From positions 1 through 49,961 of the forward strand of contig JARLIS010000041.1 in NCBI GenBank assembly GCA_031291615.1: DNA of 49,961 nt, given 5' to 3'. Shown one piece after another: positions 25,501-34,878 of this stretch. Below the pieces are notes generated by a model. The model was not told where the DNA came from. It was given only the letters and a program-made list of their open reading frames with translations, and made no database searches. How positions within the stretch are numbered: position 1 is the stretch's first letter; every line of letters starts with the position of its first letter. Made by a program: the position numbers and the translations under genes. Source of the DNA: Parvibaculum sp. (GTDB lineage Bacteria; Pseudomonadota; Alphaproteobacteria; Parvibaculales; Parvibaculaceae).

Positions 25501-26094
25501 ATGACGAAGGTCGAGTTCTGGTTCGAGTTTGCCAGCACCTATTCCTATCCGGCCGCGATGCGGGTCGAGCGGCTGGCGCGCGAAGCGGGCGTCGCGCTTT
25601 TGTGGCGGCCCTTTCTTCTTGCCCCGATCTTCGGCGCTCAAGGGTGGACCGACAGTCCCTTCAACATCTATCCGGCCAAGGGCCGCAATATGTGGCGCGA
25701 CATGGCGCGGATCTGCGAGGCCGACGGTCTTGTCCTCAAGGAGCCGGTGCGCTTTCCGCAGAACGGATTGAAGGCGGCGCGGATCGCGCTTCTCGGCACG
25801 GAGGAGGGCTGGACGCCCGCCTTCACGCGCGCGGTCTATGAAGCCAATTTCGCGCGGCAGCAGGATATTGCCGACGACGCCGTGCTCGGCGGGATTCTCG
25901 CAAGGCTCGGCCTCGATGCGGGAGAGGTCGCGGCGCGGGCCAATACGCCGGAGAACAAGGCGCGGCTCAAGGCGCAGACCGAGGAAGGGATCGCGCGCGG
26001 GCTTTTCGGCGCGCCGTCATTCCTTGTCGGCGACGAGCTTTTCTGGGGCAATGACCGGCTTGAACAGGCGCTCGCATGGGCAAAGCGCGGCTGA
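25501..26094 (+). CDS. 2-hydroxychromene-2-carboxylate isomerase (DsbA-fold, kappa-GST-like)
   Basis: 197 residues with the thioredoxin-like start [13 protein letters not shown], where Ser12 replaces the Cys of DsbA as in the isomerase family, then [13 protein letters not shown], and the C-terminal [25 protein letters not shown]. The family isomerises 2-hydroxychromene-2-carboxylate in naphthalene breakdown using glutathione. No naphthalene genes are nearby, so a general glutathione-dependent isomerase is more likely. RBS GGGAGG. Divergent from argG. Confidence 0.9.
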   Translation: MTKVEFWFEFASTYSYPAAMRVERLAREAGVALLWRPFLLAPIFGAQGWTDSPFNIYPAKGRNMWRDMARICEADGLVLKEPVRFPQNGLKAARIALLGTEEGWTPAFTRAVYEANFARQQDIADDAVLGGILARLGLDAGEVAARANTPENKARLKAQTEEGIARGLFGAPSFLVGDELFWGNDRLEQALAWAKRG

Positions 26095-26097
26095 CGA

Positions 26098-26424
26098 TCA
26101 GTGGAAGCTCGGGGGAAGCTCCGCCTCGGGGATTAGCAGGTCGTCGACAATATCGAGCCAGGTTTCCTCGATGAGGCGCGCCTTGCCTTCGCCTTGCGGC
26201 GTGGTGTCGTGCATGGCGCGCTCACGGGCGGCGAAGGCGCGGTCGCGGTCTTCTCTTGACGGCCAGCGCGCATAGGCGACCCAGTCGCCATTCTCGGCGC
26301 GATGGAGGCGCGAACCGCCGCCGCCATGATGGCTGACGATGTCTTGGGTGATTTCGTTCCAGCGGCGCCGGAACTCCGCTTCGTTTTCCTTGTCGACGCG
26401 CCAGCGATAGATGACGGCAATCAT
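26098..26424 (-). CDS. antibiotic biosynthesis monooxygenase (ABM) domain protein
   Basis: 108 residues, a ferredoxin-like dimeric alpha/beta barrel domain: MIAVIYRWRVDKENEAEFRRRWNEIT, GSRLHRAENGDWVAYARWPSREDRDRAF. Members bind and oxidise small quinol or aromatic substrates without cofactor, or serve as stress proteins. No specific substrate can be given. It ends within 4 bp of the isomerase stop (convergent), and begins close to the end of rlmN on the same strand. Confidence 0.8.
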   Translation of the reverse strand: MIAVIYRWRVDKENEAEFRRRWNEITQDIVSHHGGGGSRLHRAENGDWVAYARWPSREDRDRAFAARERAMHDTTPQGEGKARLIEETWLDIVDDLLIPEAELPPSFH

Positions 26425-26446
26425 ATCGGGCTCCCGCGTGAAGTTT

Positions 26447-27655
26447 TCAGGCGGAGGGCTGCGCGTCCGCCTTCTTGAAGCGTTCGGAGGCGCGCGCCTT
26501 CACCGTCTCGCTTTTCAACTGGCCGCAGGCGGCCATGATGTCGCGGCCGCGCGGCGTGCGGACGGGGCTTGCGTAGCCGGCGCGGTTCACCACGTCGGCG
26601 AATTTTTCGATCTGCGCCCAGTCGGAACATTCGTAAGGCGAGCCCGGCCAGGGATTGAAGGGGATCAGGTTGATCTTGGCCGGGATGCCCTTCAGCAGAC
26701 GGACGAGTTCCTTAGCGTCGGCGAGCGAGTCGTTGACGCCCTTCAGCATCACATATTCGAAGGTGATGCGGCGCGCATTGGAGAGGCCGGGATAATTGCG
26801 GCAGGCCTCCAGCAATTCGGCCATCGGATATTTTTTGTTGAGCGGCACCAGCTTGTCGCGCGTCTCGTCGTTCACGGCATGGAGCGAGATCGCCAGCATC
26901 GAGCCGATTTCCGCGCCCGCGCGTTCGATCATCGGCACCACGCCGCTCGTCGAGAGCGTGATGCGGCGCTTCGACAGCGACAGGCCTTCGCCGTCAGACA
27001 CGATGTCGAGCGCGTCGCGCACATTCTCGAAATTGTAGAGCGGCTCGCCCATGCCCATCATCACGATATTGGTGACGAGGCGGTCGTCGGCATTGCGGCC
27101 GGAGTTCGGCCATTCGCCGAGCGCGTCGCGGGCGACCATCAGCTGGCCGACGATTTCGCCCGCGGTCAGGTTGCGCACGAGTTTCTGCGTGCCGGTGTGG
27201 CAGAAGGTGCAGGTGAGGGTGCAGCCGACCTGCGAGGAGATGCAGAGCGTGCCGCGGCCTTCCTCGGGGATATAGACCGTCTCGACCTCGGGGCCGGGGA
27301 GGCCCGGCCTGTCGGAAGCGAGACGCAGCAGCCATTTGCGCGTGCCGTCGACCGATTTCTGCTCGGTGACGATTTCGGGCCGGGCGACGACGAAGTGCCC
27401 GGCGAGCTTCTCGCGCAGTTCCTTCGAGAGCGTCGTCATCTCGGCGAAGTCCGACTGCCCGCGCGTATAGATCGCGTTCCAGAGCTGGGTCGTGCGCATC
27501 CTGATCTGGTTTTTCGGCAGGCCGATAAGGGCAAGCGCCGCGCCCAGCTCATCCCGCGTCAGGCCGAGCAGGTTCTTCCGCGCGGCGGCCGTTTCCGGCG
27601 CCGCTTCGGTCTTCCTGTGGCTTATGTCGAGGCTCGTCGCCATTTGCGGGGCCAT
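26447..27655 (-). CDS. rlmN: dual-specificity 23S rRNA/tRNA adenine C2 methyltransferase RlmN
   Basis: 402 residues. It has the radical-SAM CxxxCxxC motif Cys145-Cys149-Cys152 ([12 protein letters not shown]), the C-terminal reactive Cys in AACGQL, and the conserved [10 protein letters not shown] and VMLKGVNDS segments. The enzyme methylates C2 of A2503 in 23S rRNA and A37 in some tRNAs. ATG 27655 and ATG 27643 are both possible starts. The N-terminal 20 residues are variable. Confidence 0.96.
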   Translation of the reverse strand: MAPQMATSLDISHRKTEAAPETAAARKNLLGLTRDELGAALALIGLPKNQIRMRTTQLWNAIYTRGQSDFAEMTTLSKELREKLAGHFVVARPEIVTEQKSVDGTRKWLLRLASDRPGLPGPEVETVYIPEEGRGTLCISSQVGCTLTCTFCHTGTQKLVRNLTAGEIVGQLMVARDALGEWPNSGRNADDRLVTNIVMMGMGEPLYNFENVRDALDIVSDGEGLSLSKRRITLSTSGVVPMIERAGAEIGSMLAISLHAVNDETRDKLVPLNKKYPMAELLEACRNYPGLSNARRITFEYVMLKGVNDSLADAKELVRLLKGIPAKINLIPFNPWPGSPYECSDWAQIEKFADVVNRAGYASPVRTPRGRDIMAACGQLKSETVKARASERFKKADAQPSA

Positions 27656-27774
27656 GCATCCATTCCGGCGGCCCCGAAGGGGGGCCGTTTCGCGGGGTCA
27701 TAGCATAAATGGGTCCGCCGGGGCCAATCGGCCAGTCCGGGGCGGAAATCCGGGCCGGAAACCGGCCGAAACGC

Positions 27775-28329
27775 CTATTTGCAGGCCGCGTCGATCTTGT
27801 TCAGGGCGGTGCCCGAGCCCTTCAGCGAATAGGTGTCGGTCGTCACGGTCTTTTTCGAGGAGGAGCCCTTGATGACGAGGCTCGATCCGGCGCGGATCGC
27901 CTTCACCATCTTGTCCTCGTCCTTGGTGTTGTCGAGCCAGGCCCAATATTGATGCTCGCCGCCCTCGGAAACGCCGGTGAACATTTGGAACTTCGCCTTG
28001 CCGATGGTGGCGAAGGGCTTCGAGGTGGCGCTGAAGACATAGCCCGCGCGCATGCTGATTTCGTTGCGGATGTTGCGGCCGGGGCGATGCGTGACCATGA
28101 AATAGACGTCGCCGCGCTTTGCGCCCTTGGGCTCCTGGGTCCTGGGTTCGGCAAGCACGTAGCAGATCCGGTCCGCGCCGGTGCCGTAGGTATAGGCCGC
28201 CCAGTCGTCATATTTGCCCAGCAATTTCGGCGCATCGGCGGCGCCCGCCGAAGTGGCCATGAGGGCGGCGATCCCGAAACTGACGATTCCGGCGCTTACG
28301 GTCGCAAACAGGCGTGTGCGTTTCAGCAT
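27775..28329 (-). CDS. invasion-associated locus B (IalB) family exported protein
   Basis: 184 residues. An N-terminal signal (MLKRTRLFATVSAGIVSFG, ending SAGAADA) is followed by DDWAAYTYGTGADRICYVLAEP, VYFMVTHRPGRNIRNEISMRAGYVF and ending TYSLKGSGTALNKIDAACK. This is the IalB fold common in Rhizobiales and related alphaproteobacteria. Periplasmic; function outside Bartonella is unknown. It stands alone upstream of rlmN, 119 bp from it. Confidence 0.85.
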   Translation of the reverse strand: MLKRTRLFATVSAGIVSFGIAALMATSAGAADAPKLLGKYDDWAAYTYGTGADRICYVLAEPRTQEPKGAKRGDVYFMVTHRPGRNIRNEISMRAGYVFSATSKPFATIGKAKFQMFTGVSEGGEHQYWAWLDNTKDEDKMVKAIRAGSSLVIKGSSSKKTVTTDTYSLKGSGTALNKIDAACK

Positions 28330-28507
28330 TTATTTCGACTCATTGGTTACCGGATATGGGGACCGACCATACCGGCCCCCGCCGGTAATTTCCAGACGCC
28401 TGAGGGAAATTGACCCGTGGAGCCCTCGGGCCTGCAAATCTGGCGGCGTCGTGGCTGGCTGTGGTAAATCAGGAGCAGTCGAATTCACAAAAGAACAGGG
28501 AACGCCC

Positions 28508-29512
28508 ATGAAGGCCATCTTGTGCAAGGAATACGGACCGCCCGAGAAGCTCGTCATCGAAGAGGTGCCGAGCCCCGAGCCGAAAAAGGGTCAGGTCGTC
28601 CTCGAAGTGCATTCGGCGGCGGTCAATTTCCCCGACGTGCTCATCATCGAGAACAAGTACCAGTTCAAGCCGCCGCTGCCCTTTTCGCCGGGCGGGGAAG
28701 TCGCGGGCATCGTCACCAAGGTCGGCGAAGGCGTGACCAAGGTGAAGGTCGGCGACCGCGTCATCGGCTCCTGCGGCTGGGGTGGCTTTGCCGAGGAGAT
28801 CGCGCTTGAGGAAGCGCGCGTGACGCCCATTCCGGCGGAGATGGATTATGTCACCGCCTCGGCCTTCCTGATGACCTATGGCACGTCGCATCATGCGCTC
28901 AAGGACCGGGCGCATCTGAAGCCGGGCGAAAATCTGCTCGTGCTGGGTGCTGCCGGCGGCGTCGGCCTTGCGGCCGTCGAGCTCGGCAAGGCGATGGGCG
29001 CGCGCGTCATCGCGGCGGCGTCGTCCGAAGACAAGCTCCAGGTCTGCCGCGAGCATGGCGCGGACGAGACGATCCTCTATCCGACGGGCGCGCTCGACAA
29101 GGATCAGCAGCGCGCGCTGACGGACAGGATCAAGGAACTGACGGGCGGCAACGGCGCCGACGTCGTTTACGATCCGGTGGGCGGCGATTATTCCGAGCCC
29201 GCGCTCCGCGCGACGAACTGGGAAGGGCGCTTCCTCGTCGTCGGTTTTGCGGCGGGTCCGATCCCGAAGGTGCCGCTTAACCTCGCGCTTTTGAAGGGCT
29301 GCCAGATCGTCGGCGTCTTCTGGGGTGCGTTCACGGGGCGCGAGCCGGCGCGGCATCAGGAAAATCTCAAGGAGCTGATGGCATGGTTCAAGGCCGGCAA
29401 GCTCCGGCCGCATGTGTCGCGCAGCTACAAGTTCACCGAAGTGGCGCAGGCCCTGAACGACATGGCCGCGCGCAAGGTGAAGGGCAAGATCGTTCTCGTG
29501 CCTTCGCGCTGA
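28508..29512 (+). CDS. NADPH:quinone oxidoreductase (zinc-independent MDR family)
   Basis: 334 residues of the medium-chain dehydrogenase/reductase fold. MKAILCKEYGPPEKLVIEEV is the classical start, then SAAVNFPDVLIIENKYQFKPPLPFSPGGEVAG, the coenzyme motif LVLGAAGGVGLAAVELGKAMGARVIAAASS, and GADVVYDPVGGDY. No zinc-binding Cys set is present. It probably reduces quinones or enones with NADPH. Start ATG 28508 has AGGGAA upstream. Confidence 0.9.
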   Translation: MKAILCKEYGPPEKLVIEEVPSPEPKKGQVVLEVHSAAVNFPDVLIIENKYQFKPPLPFSPGGEVAGIVTKVGEGVTKVKVGDRVIGSCGWGGFAEEIALEEARVTPIPAEMDYVTASAFLMTYGTSHHALKDRAHLKPGENLLVLGAAGGVGLAAVELGKAMGARVIAAASSEDKLQVCREHGADETILYPTGALDKDQQRALTDRIKELTGGNGADVVYDPVGGDYSEPALRATNWEGRFLVVGFAAGPIPKVPLNLALLKGCQIVGVFWGAFTGREPARHQENLKELMAWFKAGKLRPHVSRSYKFTEVAQALNDMAARKVKGKIVLVPSR

Positions 29513-29552
29513 GAGCCGATACTGGTCTTTGTGTTTTGGGGGCGGGGAACCG

Positions 29553-30275
29553 ATGAGGCGATTATTCGTGATGACCGGCGCGGCCTTCGGGCTCGCCGTT
29601 CTCGCGCTTTTCGGTTTCCTGCTCTATGTGCTCCTCGCATCGGGCAATCCCGACTATTGGGAGGGCGAGATCGCGGCCTTCGAACGGCTCGACGTCTCGA
29701 ATCCGCCGCCCCATGACGCCGTGCTTTTTGTCGGCGGCGACGATGTGCGCCTCTGGGACACGCTCGCCGCCGACATGGTGCCCATTCCCGTCATCGCGCG
29801 CGGCTTCGGCGGCGCGCAGATAGCGCATGTCACGCATTACATTCCGCGCATCGTCGCGCCCTATCATCCGCGCGTGATCGTGCTGCTTGCGGGCGAGGCG
29901 GATATTTCCGACGTGCGCGGACGCAGGCCCGAAGACGTACTCGACGATTTCAAGACATTCGTCACGACGCTCCGGGCCAAGGGCGTGACGGTGCCGGTCT
30001 ATTTCGCCGCGATCCATCCCCAGCCCATGCGCGCCTCGCGCTGGTATGGCGCCAAGCGCGCGAACGAACTCATCAAGGATTATACGAAAACCGCGCCGGG
30101 CGTTCACTTCATCGATATTGCAAGCGGCATGTTCGACAGGAACGACGAGATCAGGGGCGAGCTTTTCCGCTGGGACGGGCTGTCGCTCGATGCGCAAGGC
30201 TATGCGTTGATCGGCCAGAAAATAAAGGCGACGCTTGCCGCCGCGGGCATTTCGCGCGACGGGACCGCGCCCTGA
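29553..30275 (+). CDS. SGNH-hydrolase-fold protein lacking catalytic residues
   Basis: 240 residues with an N-terminal membrane anchor (about 8-30, TGAAFGLAVLALFGFLLYVLL). The rest follows SGNH/GDSL hydrolases: block I AVLFVGGDDVRLWDTL, block II PVIARGFGGAQI, block III VLLAGEADI, block V DGLSLDAQGY. The catalytic positions differ: block I is GGDD where the family has GSSS (nucleophile to Asp63), block III has Ala116 for Asn, and block V has Ser211 for His. With three of the four signature residues altered it is probably non-catalytic. A bitopic membrane protein with the domain outside. RBS GGCGGGGA; 40 bp after the quinone oxidoreductase. Confidence 0.8.
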   Translation: MRRLFVMTGAAFGLAVLALFGFLLYVLLASGNPDYWEGEIAAFERLDVSNPPPHDAVLFVGGDDVRLWDTLAADMVPIPVIARGFGGAQIAHVTHYIPRIVAPYHPRVIVLLAGEADISDVRGRRPEDVLDDFKTFVTTLRAKGVTVPVYFAAIHPQPMRASRWYGAKRANELIKDYTKTAPGVHFIDIASGMFDRNDEIRGELFRWDGLSLDAQGYALIGQKIKATLAAAGISRDGTAP

Positions 30276-30321
30276 CGCGGAGCGCGCGGCGCCTCAACGA
30301 ATAACAAACAGGGAGAGAAAC

Positions 30322-31545
30322 ATGGCGCAGGAAAATGTGTCGCGCGAGCTAAAGGCCGGACGGATCGAAGGGAGCTACGATCCGAAGTTCAAGCCGGTCT
30401 ATGAGGCCTTTGTCGAGAATTTCGAGCGCAACGACGAAGTGGGCGCGAATGTCGCGATCACGCTCGAGGGCAAGACCGTCGTCGATCTCTGGGGCGGGCG
30501 CAAGGCGCGCGGCGGCGAGGCCTGGACGCGCGATACGGTCTCCATCGTCTTTTCCTGCACCAAGGGCGCTTCCGCCATCTGCGCGCATCTTCTCGCCGAT
30601 CGAGGTGAGCTCGATCTCGATGCGCCGGTGGCGAAGTACTGGCCGGAATTTGCGCAGGCCGGCAAGGAGGAGGCGCTCGTCTCCATGATGCTCGACCATT
30701 CGGTCGGCCTGCCGCATGTGCGGACGAAGCTCAAGGACGGCGGCTATTACGATTACGGTTACATGGTCGATCTGCTCGCCAAGGAAGCGCCCTTCTGGCA
30801 GCCCGGCACGCGCAACGGCTATCACGGCGTCACCTTCGCCTGGACGGTGGGCGAAATCGTGCATCGCGCGGCGAAGAAGCGGCTCGGGCATTATTTCCGC
30901 GATGAGCTTGCAAAGCCGCTCGGTCTCGATTTCTGGATCGGCCTTCCGGAGGAGATCGAGCCGCGCGTCGCGCCGATGATCTATGCCGAGATCGATCCCA
31001 AGGCGCCGGTGTCGAAATTCACCAAGACGCTGATGAGCGATCCCATGTCGCCCGCGCATCTCTTTCTGCTGAACAACGGCAACGCCAATTTCAATTCGCG
31101 CGAGGCGCATGCGGCCGAGATCGGTTCGGCGAACGGCATCACCAATGGCCGCGGCCTTGCGGGGCTTTATGCGCCGCTCGCCTCGGGCTCGCTCGTCTCG
31201 AAGGATACGCTTGCCCGCATGGGCCGCGTCGCCATGGCGACGCATGAGGATGCGACGCTGATGATCCCGACGCGTTTCGCGCTCGGCTTCATGAAATCGA
31301 TGGACAATCGCCGCGAGCCCAATGCGGTCGATTCAAGCTGCATTCTGTCCGAAGCGGCTTTCGGCCATGTCGGCATGGGCGGCTCCATCGGCTTTGCCGA
31401 CCCGGAAGCGAAGATGAGCTTCGGCTACAACATGAACCGCATGGGCTCAGGCATATTGCTCAACAATCGCGGGCAGGCGCTTGTCGATGCGGCCTATAAG
31501 GCGCTCGGCTATCGCTCCAATCAGTCGGGCGTCTGGGCCCTGTAG
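30322..31545 (+). CDS. serine hydrolase, beta-lactamase/EstB-type esterase
   Basis: 407 residues. The SxxK catalytic motif is intact (Ser78-Cys-Thr-Lys81 in SIVFSCTKGAS), along with YHGVTFAWTVGEIV and the C-terminal FGHVGMGGSIGFADPEAKMSFGYNMNRMG, as in EstB-type esterases and class C-like hydrolases. No signal peptide, so cytoplasmic. The substrate is probably an ester. The 3' end overlaps the convergent gene by 25 bp. A good ribosome site (GGGAGAG) precedes ATG. Confidence 0.9.
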   Translation: MAQENVSRELKAGRIEGSYDPKFKPVYEAFVENFERNDEVGANVAITLEGKTVVDLWGGRKARGGEAWTRDTVSIVFSCTKGASAICAHLLADRGELDLDAPVAKYWPEFAQAGKEEALVSMMLDHSVGLPHVRTKLKDGGYYDYGYMVDLLAKEAPFWQPGTRNGYHGVTFAWTVGEIVHRAAKKRLGHYFRDELAKPLGLDFWIGLPEEIEPRVAPMIYAEIDPKAPVSKFTKTLMSDPMSPAHLFLLNNGNANFNSREAHAAEIGSANGITNGRGLAGLYAPLASGSLVSKDTLARMGRVAMATHEDATLMIPTRFALGFMKSMDNRREPNAVDSSCILSEAAFGHVGMGGSIGFADPEAKMSFGYNMNRMGSGILLNNRGQALVDAAYKALGYRSNQSGVWAL

Positions 31546-32120
31546 GCGGCGAGTTCCGCTTCAAGCGCGTCGATCTTCGATTGCAGATGCTGGAGGGCGC
31601 CGCCGACATCGGCGGCGTCGAGCTTTTGCGGGATGTGGCTCTGACAATTCGTGTCGAGCGCCGTCAGGTGGAAGACGATCGCTTGTATAGGCCTTGCGCG
31701 ATAGCCTTCCGGCATCAGTTGACGGACAATCTCCTTGTCGGAAACGACCTCGGCGCGGCCCCAGAGTTTCACGCGGGCGCGGTGGGCGTAGTCCATCAGA
31801 AAGATATAGGCGCGCGGGTTTTCGGCGAGGTTGCCGGTGGTGATGTATTGGTGGTTGCCCGCATAGTCGGCGAAGGCCAGCGTCTTTTCGTCGAGGATGC
31901 GCAGGAAGCCCTTGGGCCCGCCGCGATGCTGGATATAGGGCTGGCCGTCGGCGCTCGCCGTGCCGAAGTAGAATGAATCGCGCTCACCGATGAAGGCGGC
32001 GATGTCGGGCGAGATGCTGTCGCGGAAATCGCGTTCCGCATAATGCTGGCGGCTGCCGCGCGCCTCTTGCATCGCCTTGACGGCGGGCGTGAAGGCGACG
32101 TCGCTCACGAAGTTTTCCAT
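31521..32120 (-). CDS. pyridoxamine 5'-phosphate oxidase family protein
   Basis: 199 residues. DSFYFGTASADGQPYIQHRGGPKGFLRILDEKTLAFADYAGNHQYITTGNLAENPRAYIFLMDYAHRARVKLWGRAEVV is the FMN-binding split-barrel of a PPOX subfamily. The C-terminus is a short amphipathic helix region (IDALEAELAAYRAQ). Reaction unknown. ATG 32120 has GGGAG upstream. It is downstream of the DUF1232 gene on the same strand, 29 bp apart. Its end overlaps the preceding hydrolase gene tail to tail. Confidence 0.87.
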   Translation of the reverse strand: MENFVSDVAFTPAVKAMQEARGSRQHYAERDFRDSISPDIAAFIGERDSFYFGTASADGQPYIQHRGGPKGFLRILDEKTLAFADYAGNHQYITTGNLAENPRAYIFLMDYAHRARVKLWGRAEVVSDKEIVRQLMPEGYRARPIQAIVFHLTALDTNCQSHIPQKLDAADVGGALQHLQSKIDALEAELAAYRAQTPD

Positions 32121-32149
32121 GGCGGCTCCCGGGCGTTCGGCCCGCAGGT

Positions 32150-32548
32150 TCAAGGCTTCGGGGTTTCCAGCGGCGGCAGGCCGAGCGCCTTTCGCGCGGC
32201 GGCGCGGTGCTCCGGCTTGATATGGGTCGAGACGAGGCGGAAGGCCATGGCGACGACGGTCGCATCGTCGGCAAAGCCGAGGCCGATGATCCAGTCGGGC
32301 ACGATGTCGAAGGGCAGCACGAAATAGGCAAGTGCGGCCAGCAGCGTCGCCTTGACGTGGAGCGGCGTCGCCGGATCGCGGGTGCAGAACCAGGCGGTCG
32401 CGGCATCCTCGGCGAAGGGGATGCGGCCTGCGACCTTTGCCATCTTCTTCCAGAAGCCCTCGCGCACGGTCTTCTCGTTCCGGGCGATGACGGCCGGAAG
32501 GTTGATCCGCGGGTCTTCCAGCTCGGCTTCGATGCTTTCACGCGACAT
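32150..32548 (-). CDS. DUF1232 (YkvA-like) membrane protein
   Basis: 132 residues. The family hallmark PLHVKATLLAALAYFVLPFDIVPDWIIGLGFADDATVVAMAFRLV carries the short hydrophobic segment with the P.D..PD pattern of DUF1232. Function unknown. ATG 32548 was chosen as the start; an upstream in-frame ATG at 32584 would add 12 residues. Confidence 0.85.
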   Translation of the reverse strand: MSRESIEAELEDPRINLPAVIARNEKTVREGFWKKMAKVAGRIPFAEDAATAWFCTRDPATPLHVKATLLAALAYFVLPFDIVPDWIIGLGFADDATVVAMAFRLVSTHIKPEHRAAARKALGLPPLETPKP

Positions 32549-32759
32549 GGGGGAAAAGATGGGTCTGGAAGGGCCCGCTTGCAAGGCGAGGATGACGCTG
32601 CGTCAATCGGCGCCGCCGGTAAATCCTTTCATTTTCGGCATTTTTGGCTCGCGCGGGCGCCCCCGAATTTGTTAAATCGGCGCCAACCGGGCGGCTTTCG
32701 CCCGCGCATGAGGAAACGCCCGGGCGACATGCCGGAGGCGGCAGAAAAGGGATAGCGAC

Positions 32760-33542
32760 ATGAAACTCGATTCCAGCATCAGCGCCATCATCACCGGCGG
32801 CGCATCGGGCCTCGGCGCGGCCACCGCGCGCGCGCTCGCCAAGCAGGGCGTCAAGATCGGCATTTTCGATCTTCAGGAAGACAAGGGCGAAGCGCTCGCC
32901 AAGGAACTCGGCGGCGTGTTCGCGAAAGTGAACGTCACCGACGAAGCGAGCGTCGATGCGGGCTTTGCCAAGGTGCGCGCGGCCATCGGCCAGGAGCGCA
33001 TCCTCGTCAACTGCGCTGGCACCGGCAATGCGGTCAAGACCGCGTCGAAGAACAAGGAGACGGGCAAGCCCGAGCACTTCCCGCTCGACAAGTTCAACCT
33101 CATCATCCAGATCAACCTCGTCGGCACCTTCCGCTGCATCGCCAAGTCGGCGGCCGGCATGCTGACGCTCGATCCGCTGCCCGATGGCGACCGCGGCGCG
33201 ATCGTCAACACCGGCTCGGTGGCGGCGCAGGACGGCCAGATCGGCCAGGCGGCTTACTCCGCTTCCAAGGCCGGCGTCGTCGGCATGACGCTCCCCATCG
33301 CGCGCGATCTCAGCCGCGAAGGCATCCGCGTCAACACGATCCTGCCGGGCATCTTCGACACGCCGCTGCTCGCCGGCGCGCCCGAGAAGGTTCGTCAGGC
33401 GCTCGGTGCGCAGGTTCCGTTCCCGGCCCGTCTCGGCAATCCGGACGAGTATGCCTCGCTCGCCTGCGAGATGATCCGCAACGGCTACTTTAACGGCGAG
33501 ACGGTTCGTCTCGACGGCGCAATCCGCATGGCGCCGCGCTGA
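32760..33542 (+). CDS. SDR, 3-hydroxyacyl-CoA dehydrogenase type II (HSD10)-like
   Basis: 260 residues. It has TGGASGLG, NCAG (in VNCAGTGNA), the long insertion KTASKNKETGKPEHFPLDKFN found in HSD10-type enzymes, catalytic Ser in NTGSVAAQDGQIGQAAYSASK, and ILPGIFDTPLL. It probably oxidises 3-hydroxyacyl-CoA (or a 2-methyl-branched one) with NAD. Stands alone on the plus strand with a bidirectional terminator downstream. Confidence 0.92.
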   Translation: MKLDSSISAIITGGASGLGAATARALAKQGVKIGIFDLQEDKGEALAKELGGVFAKVNVTDEASVDAGFAKVRAAIGQERILVNCAGTGNAVKTASKNKETGKPEHFPLDKFNLIIQINLVGTFRCIAKSAAGMLTLDPLPDGDRGAIVNTGSVAAQDGQIGQAAYSASKAGVVGMTLPIARDLSREGIRVNTILPGIFDTPLLAGAPEKVRQALGAQVPFPARLGNPDEYASLACEMIRNGYFNGETVRLDGAIRMAPR

Positions 33543-33544
33543 AG

Positions 33545-33561
33545 TTTTCAAAATTTGAAAA
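33545..33561. repeat. AT-rich 17-bp palindrome right after the SDR stop
   Basis: TTTTCAAA-A-TTTGAAAA, exact arms, three bases after the stop codon and 5 bp before the terminator stem. Confidence 0.5.
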
Positions 33562-33566
33562 TGTGG

Positions 33567-33600
33567 AAAGCCCCGGTGGAAACGCCGGGGCTTTTCGTTT
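33567..33600. terminator. terminator between convergent SDR and ndh genes
   Basis: AAAGCCCCGG pairs with CCGGGGCTTT around an 8-nt loop (TGGAAACG), followed by TTCGTTT. It reaches the ndh stop codon at 33600. Almost identical to the terminator at 42169. Confidence 0.88.
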
Positions 33601-34874
33601 CAGGGCAACGATGTCGAGCCGGTGATGAGGCGGACGCCCTGACGGAAGGTCACATAGGCCCACATCCAGTGCAGCATCACCATGATGCGGTTGCGGAAGC
33701 CGATCAGGAAGAAGATATGCGCCGCGCCCCAGACGAGCCAGGCGATGGGCCCCGTCATTCTGATCCTGCCGAAGTCGATGACGGCGCTGCGCCGCCCGAT
33801 GGTGGCGAGGTTGCCCTGATGGCTGTAGCGGAAGGGTTTCACGCTTTTGCCGGCGATCGTCGCCTCGATGGCGCGGGCGGCATAGATTCCCATCTGCTTT
33901 GCGGCGGGCGCGATGCCGGGGACGAGTTTTCCGTCCCGCCAGGCGACGGCGGCCGTGTCGCCGATGACGAAGACGCGCGGATCGCCCGCAAGCGTCAGGT
34001 CGGGGCCGACGGCGACGCGGCCGGCGCGGTCGCCTTCCAGCCCAAGCCACTTCGCGGCGGGCGAGGCTTCGACGCCCGCCGCCCAGACGATGGTGCGGGC
34101 GGCGATCCATTCGCCGCCGCGCTCGACCCCGTCGCGCGTGCAGCGCGTCGCCGCCGCGCCGAGACGGACCTCGACGCCCATTTTTTCCAGCGAGGATTTC
34201 GTCGTTGCCGAGAGCTGCTCGGGAAAGGCGGGGAGGAGGCGGGGCCCCGCTTCAATCAGGATCACGCGGGCGGATGCGGGATCTATGCGGCGGAAGTCGC
34301 GCATCAGCGCCTTGTTCGCAAGCTCGCTGATCGCGCCCGCCATTTCGACGCCGGTCGGGCCGCCGCCGATAATGACGAAGGTGAGGAGCGCCTTGCGTTC
34401 GTTTTCGTCGGTTGCGGCTTCGGCCTTTTCAAAGGCGAGCAGGATGCGGCGGCGGATCTCGGTCGCATCATCGATCTTCTTGAGGCCGGGCGCGACAGGC
34501 TCCCAGTCGTCATGGCCGAAATAGGCGTGGCGCGCGCCGGTGGCGACGATCAGATAGTCATAGGGCAGGCTGCGGCCGTCATCGAGGGTGACCGTGCGGC
34601 CGATGCGGTCCACCGCGACGACACTGCCGAGAATGACATCGGCATTGGCCTGATCGCGCAGGATGGAGCGGATCGGCACGGCGATGTCGGCGGGCGAAAG
34701 CGTCGCGGTCGCCACCTGATAGAGCAGCGGCTGGAAGAGGTGATAATTCTGGCGGTCGATCAAGGTGACGCGGACATTCGCCCGGCTCAGGCTTTTTGCC
34801 GCCATGAGGCCGCCGAAGCCCGCGCCCAGGATGACCACGCGGGGCCTTTCCATCGGTTGCGCCGCCATTGTCAT
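33600..34874 (-). CDS. ndh: type II NADH dehydrogenase (NAD(P)/FAD-dependent oxidoreductase)
   Basis: 424 residues. FAD motif RVVILGAGFGGLMAAKSL at the N-terminus, the NADH motif FVIIGGGPTGVEMAGAI (about 165-180), VIGDTAAV, and a C-terminal hydrophobic stretch GPIAWLVWGAAHIFFLIGF that anchors the monomer to the membrane. It passes electrons from NADH to quinone without pumping protons. The pterin dehydratase gene lies just upstream on the same strand. Confidence 0.93.
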   Translation of the reverse strand: MTMAAQPMERPRVVILGAGFGGLMAAKSLSRANVRVTLIDRQNYHLFQPLLYQVATATLSPADIAVPIRSILRDQANADVILGSVVAVDRIGRTVTLDDGRSLPYDYLIVATGARHAYFGHDDWEPVAPGLKKIDDATEIRRRILLAFEKAEAATDENERKALLTFVIIGGGPTGVEMAGAISELANKALMRDFRRIDPASARVILIEAGPRLLPAFPEQLSATTKSSLEKMGVEVRLGAAATRCTRDGVERGGEWIAARTIVWAAGVEASPAAKWLGLEGDRAGRVAVGPDLTLAGDPRVFVIGDTAAVAWRDGKLVPGIAPAAKQMGIYAARAIEATIAGKSVKPFRYSHQGNLATIGRRSAVIDFGRIRMTGPIAWLVWGAAHIFFLIGFRNRIMVMLHWMWAYVTFRQGVRLITGSTSLP

Positions 34875-34878
34875 CGGC

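Noticed and set aside
25302..25538. Longer argG start
   Set aside because: Extra residues are Arg/Pro-rich and not part of the family; [11 protein letters not shown] is the usual N-terminus.
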